Part shown: piece by piece, positions 6,385 through 8,905 of the stretch
Layout of the letters: each line of letters opens with the position of its first letter
Position numbering within the stretch: the first letter of the stretch is position 1
Assembly: GCA_015265235.1 (NCBI GenBank)
Contig: JABZYJ010000076.1
Span: 1 to 8,905, forward strand
DNA from: Selenomonas sp.
Lineage (GTDB): Bacteria > Bacillota > Negativicutes > Selenomonadales > Selenomonadaceae
Length of the DNA stretch: 8,905 bases
Direction: 5' to 3'
Made by a program: the position numbers and the translations under genes
Notes under the pieces: model-generated
What the model was told of the DNA's origin: nothing
Databases searched by the model: none
The model's input: only the letters and a program-made list of their open reading frames with translations

Positions 6385-6572
6385 AGCAAAATCCGTTTGC
6401 CGCGATCCCAACGAACGATGCGGCAGCGCACGGTGCAGCGACACCTGCCGCACAGGACGCACGCAGCCCGCAGGAGAGGCGCGCCCGCGGCGAGTCCGAG
6501 GTGCTCGCGGCGGGGCTGCCCGCGTGGAATCTCGAGCCGCCGACCGCGCCCGTGCGCAGGAGACGCGCATGA
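6378..6572 (+). CDS. Small 64-aa protein with W-N-L-E-P-P / poly-Arg tail, function unknown
   Basis: The start ATG 6378 has a perfect AGGAGG 6 nt upstream, and the TGA overlaps the next gene's ATG (ATGA at 6569-6572). The 64-aa product begins MNEQNPFAAIPTNDAAAHGA and is low-complexity and Ala-rich through about residue 30. A charged stretch SPQERRARGESE follows (31-42), then a distinctive tail GLPAWNLEPPTAPVRRRRA (46-64). The N-terminal two thirds look disordered. The tail, one Trp plus a Pro-Pro pair before a block of four arginines, looks like a short linear docking motif, not a folded domain. No known domain recognised. Its place in an overlapping gene chain next to an AAA+ ATPase suggests an adaptor or tag-bearing partner; that is inference. 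Confidence 0.7.
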   Translation: MNEQNPFAAIPTNDAAAHGAATPAAQDARSPQERRARGESEVLAAGLPAWNLEPPTAPVRRRRA

Positions 6573-7033
6573 TCGCCCCGCCGAACACCTACGCCCAGTG
6601 GGCGGCGCTCCTAACGACCTTCGCTGCGGGGACGGCGGACGAGGAGGCAGTGCACGCCATGCGCGCGGGGACACTCGTGTGGCAGTCGGGCGTCGCCGAG
6701 CGGTTCACCCAACGGCTGCTCGATGCCCTGAACACGCGCATCCAGAAGGACGGCGACACGTTCTCGCGCGACCTCGCGCGCGCGTCCGCCGAGCAGGATA
6801 CCATCGCGGCACTCCTCGCCCAGCGGCGCAGATTTCGCACGCTCTATGCGGCGGCCGATCTCCCCGCCCTCCCCGCTGAGACGCGCAAAGCGACCATCGC
6901 TGCCGTGCAGACGGCGGCCGACCGCACGCAGGAGTCCCTTGAGGCCTCCGCAAAGACAGACCGCACGGGGCGCATGAGCGCACTCGTGCGCAACCACAGG
7001 GTAAACGTACTGGAAACGGAGGCGTTCTCATGA
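6569..7033 (+). CDS. 154-aa helical protein, function unknown
   Basis: The product, starting MIAPPNTYAQWAALLTTFAA, is predicted by eye to be nearly all helical and soluble, with no signal peptide or membrane segment. It is rich in Ala, Arg and Thr and has amphipathic stretches such as FTQRLLDALNTRI and TIAALLAQRRRFRTLYAAADL. No family recognised. AGGAG 6 nt upstream (6558-6562) and the ATGA overlap with the preceding stop support ATG 6569 over an in-frame ATG at 6524. The far end overlaps the ATPase start by ATGA (7030-7033). Coupling on both sides suggests a near-stoichiometric partner of the ATPase and of the small protein, perhaps a cofactor or substrate adaptor. That role is inferred from context only. 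Confidence 0.8.
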   Translation: MIAPPNTYAQWAALLTTFAAGTADEEAVHAMRAGTLVWQSGVAERFTQRLLDALNTRIQKDGDTFSRDLARASAEQDTIAALLAQRRRFRTLYAAADLPALPAETRKATIAAVQTAADRTQESLEASAKTDRTGRMSALVRNHRVNVLETEAFS

Positions 7034-8604
7034 CCGCACGACAGACGTGCAAGGAGCTGCTCGCGCGCTACGGCATCGCACGGATTCCCTTTATCACGCT
7101 CCACACCGTCGAGCGCGCCCGCGCGCTGACACTGCTCAAAGAGGTCGCGGAGGAGCTCTCTCTGCCCTTTTGCATCCATACGCTGTCCAAGGGCGTCTAC
7201 GACCTCGCCACGGACAAGGTACTCAGCGACGACAAGTCCGTCTACGGCGCGCTCGACTTCATCGGCGAGCAGATGAAGCACCGCGCGAACACGACCCTCG
7301 TCCTGACCGAGACGCCCGACCTCTCGACCGACACGAACGACGCGCGCCAGCTCCTCGACCTCGTGACCCTCGCGAACGAGACGGGCGGGCAGATCATCGT
7401 GCTCACCACCGCCCCCATCTGGAACCGCCTCCAGCGCCTCGGGCTGCGGCTCGAGCTCCCGCTGCCCGACGAGGACGAGATGGAGCAGATCGTGCGCGGC
7501 TACATCGACGACTATCGCGGCGAGATCACGATCGAGTGGACGGACGCCGACATCCGCGAGGCGGCATCCATCCTCTGCGGCGTCACCGCCATCGAGGCGG
7601 AGAACGTCATGGCGGCGCTCATCGCGAAAAAATCCATCCGGCGGGAGGACATGGACGAGGTGCGCACGGCGAAGGATCGCCTCTTTTCCGACATCTCGGG
7701 ACTGGAGAAGATCACCGTCGACGAGAGCGTCCGCGACGTGGGCGGCCTCACGGGACTGCGGAACTGGCTCGACGAGAAACGCCTCCTCTTTACCGCGGAG
7801 AAACGCAGCCTGCTGCGGGAAAAGGGACTCAAGTCCCCGCGCGGCATCCTGCTCGTCGGCGTGCCCGGCTGCGGCAAATCCCTCTCAGCAAAGGCGATCT
7901 CCGCCAGCTGGAAACTCCCGCTCTACCGCCTCGACTTTGCGACCGTGCAGGGCAGCTACGTCGGGCAGACCGAGCAGCAGCTGCAGAGCGCACTCCAGAC
8001 GGCGGAGAACGTCGCGCCGTGCATCCTCTGGATCGACGAGATCGAAAAGGGGCTCTCGGGCGCGGGCAGCTCAAACGACGGCGGCGTCTCCACGCGCATG
8101 GTTGGGCAGTTCCTCTTTTGGCTGCAGGAGTGCCGCAAGCCGGTCTTTGTCGTCGCGACGGCGAACGACGTCTCCATGCTCCCCTCGGAGCTCCTGCGGC
8201 GCGGGCGGTTCGACGAACTCTTCTTCATCGACCTGCCGACCGCCGACGAGCGCCGCGACATCCTGCACCTCTACATGCGAAAGTATCTGGGGCTCGACTT
8301 CGCGGGCGCATTCGCCGACACCCTCGTCGCAATGACCGACGGCTTTACGGGCGCGGATCTCGAGTCCACTGTCCGCGACCTCGCCTACCGCGCCATCGCG
8401 AATCCCGCGTTCAGCCTGAGCGCAGAGAACCTGCGCAGCGCCTTTGAAAACGTCGTCCCGCTCTCCGCGACCGCGCCGGAAAAAATCGCCGCCATCCGCG
8501 ACTGGGGACGCGAGCGCGCCGTCCCCGCGAGCGGCCGCCCCATCGGCAGCGAGACCGAGCTCAAAAAATCCGCCGAGATGCGCACGCGCAAGGTACTGGT
8601 GTAG
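7030..8604 (+). CDS. Ycf46-like AAA+ ATPase
   Basis: A 524-aa cytosolic AAA+ ATPase. The N-terminal part (about 1-200) looks like the degenerate ATPase-like half of Ycf46 proteins, with no Walker A but segments like TNDARQLLDLVTLANETGGQ and an ELPLPDEDEM turn (142-151). The C-terminal AAA module is complete: DVGGL (236-240), Walker A GVPGCGKS (277-284), Walker B CILWIDEIEK (331-340, Asp336/Glu337), sensor 1 VATAND (375-380, Asn379), arginine fingers in RRGRFD (390-395), and sensor 2-like GFTGADLE (438-445). It should therefore bind and hydrolyse ATP and form a ring. GGAGG 7 nt upstream and an ATGA overlap support the start. Ycf46 relatives occur in cyanobacteria, plastids and scattered other bacteria and are poorly characterised. 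Here the partners are an unknown membrane protein and two small proteins, so remodelling of a membrane or protein complex is a reasonable guess, not a demonstrated role. Confidence 0.9.
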   Translation: MTARQTCKELLARYGIARIPFITLHTVERARALTLLKEVAEELSLPFCIHTLSKGVYDLATDKVLSDDKSVYGALDFIGEQMKHRANTTLVLTETPDLSTDTNDARQLLDLVTLANETGGQIIVLTTAPIWNRLQRLGLRLELPLPDEDEMEQIVRGYIDDYRGEITIEWTDADIREAASILCGVTAIEAENVMAALIAKKSIRREDMDEVRTAKDRLFSDISGLEKITVDESVRDVGGLTGLRNWLDEKRLLFTAEKRSLLREKGLKSPRGILLVGVPGCGKSLSAKAISASWKLPLYRLDFATVQGSYVGQTEQQLQSALQTAENVAPCILWIDEIEKGLSGAGSSNDGGVSTRMVGQFLFWLQECRKPVFVVATANDVSMLPSELLRRGRFDELFFIDLPTADERRDILHLYMRKYLGLDFAGAFADTLVAMTDGFTGADLESTVRDLAYRAIANPAFSLSAENLRSAFENVVPLSATAPEKIAAIRDWGRERAVPASGRPIGSETELKKSAEMRTRKVLV

Positions 8605-8627
8605 CCCCCCGACAGAAAGGAACGAAC

Positions 8628-8905
8628 ATGCCGCGACCACTACTCCACCGAAATCAGACGGAACAGACGCAGGAAAGCCGCCTGAGCCTGACCGCTGCCC
8701 CCCGCGAGACGCAGAGAGAGACGCAGGAAAATGCCGTGCAGCTCGCGCGCCGTCTCAAAGAGCCGCGCTCCAAGGCCTACATTGACGCCATCCACAAGCT
8801 CGATGCGGGCGGCGCGACCATGAGCGCAGCGGAGCGCGACGCCATCGTCGACGCCATCCGCGCGGAGTTCCCCGACATCGTCAGCATTGCATCCATCCCC
8901 ATCGG
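8628..8905 (+). CDS. Unknown protein following the AAA+ ATPase (partial, 5' part)
   Basis: An open frame begins at ATG 8628, 23 nt after the ATPase stop, and stays open to the right edge (92 complete codons). AGAAAGGA 6 nt upstream is a fair ribosome site. The visible part begins MPRPLLHRNQTEQTQESRLS. It has a Gln/Thr/Glu-rich polar start with repeated ETQ/TQE units (residues 11-34), then a helical, more ordered part including LKEPRSKAYIDAIHKLDAGG (43-62) and AERDAIVDAIRAEFPDIVSI (68-87). No signal peptide, membrane segment or known domain was recognised. It is on the same strand and close behind the ATPase, so probably in the same operon. The C-terminal part lies outside the window. Confidence 0.7.
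   Translation, partial: MPRPLLHRNQTEQTQESRLSLTAAPRETQRETQENAVQLARRLKEPRSKAYIDAIHKLDAGGATMSAAERDAIVDAIRAEFPDIVSIASIPI

Noticed and set aside
6524..6568. Alternative upstream ATG (6524) for the 154-aa protein
   Set aside because: It would add 15 residues overlapping the 64-aa gene. ATG 6569 has AGGAG at 6 nt and the ATGA overlap seen elsewhere in the cassette.
5892..6572. Long frame reading through the end of the membrane protein gene into the 64-aa gene
   Set aside because: The upstream part is an Arg-rich out-of-frame shadow. Only the portion from ATG 6378, with its AGGAGG, is a credible gene.
7047..8447. Long plus-strand open frame (466 codons) within the ATPase gene
   Set aside because: It is an out-of-frame reading of the ATPase, giving an Arg/Ala/Pro/His-rich product. 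The true frame carries all AAA+ motifs.

Overview
The window looks like chromosomal DNA of a GC-rich diderm Firmicute, most likely a Negativicute of the Selenomonas type. It combines a TonB-dependent outer-membrane receptor and a lipoprotein ABC binding protein with strong AGGAGG-type ribosome binding sites and a cobalamin riboswitch. The taxonomic call is inference from this gene mix; there is no rRNA or other marker gene.

Left half, minus strand (about 4400 down to 1): a metal or metallophore uptake operon. A consensus-like promoter (TTGACA, 17 nt, TATACT) feeds a well-formed cobalamin (AdoCbl-type) riboswitch. Two successive intrinsic terminators follow, then a 719-aa siderophore-type TonB receptor, a 516-aa NikA/DppA-like binding lipoprotein, and the first 90 codons of a DppB/NikB-like permease that runs off the left edge. 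Cobalamin control of a siderophore-class receptor and a NikA-like ABC importer suggests cobalt (or chelated cobalt/nickel) import, shut off when B12 is abundant.

Centre (4050-4578): a 529-base gene-free divergent control region. It holds the riboswitch and its promoter reading left, and an extended -10 promoter reading right that overlaps an inverted repeat with some resemblance to a Fur box. I see nothing in about 4400-4505.

Right half, plus strand (4579 to the edge): a compact cassette of little-known genes. They encode a 571-aa coiled-coil membrane protein with a five-fold glycine zipper, a doubtful 25-aa micro-ORF produced by a short duplication, a 64-aa protein with a W-N-L-E-P-P/poly-Arg tail, a 154-aa helical protein, a 524-aa Ycf46-like AAA+ ATPase, and the start of another gene cut by the right edge. 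Successive genes overlap by ATGA, so they are probably translationally coupled and act as one complex, with the ATPase as motor. This cassette is the best candidate here for an undescribed system; its function cannot be read from the sequence.

No tRNA, rRNA, CRISPR array, insertion sequence or integrase was seen.
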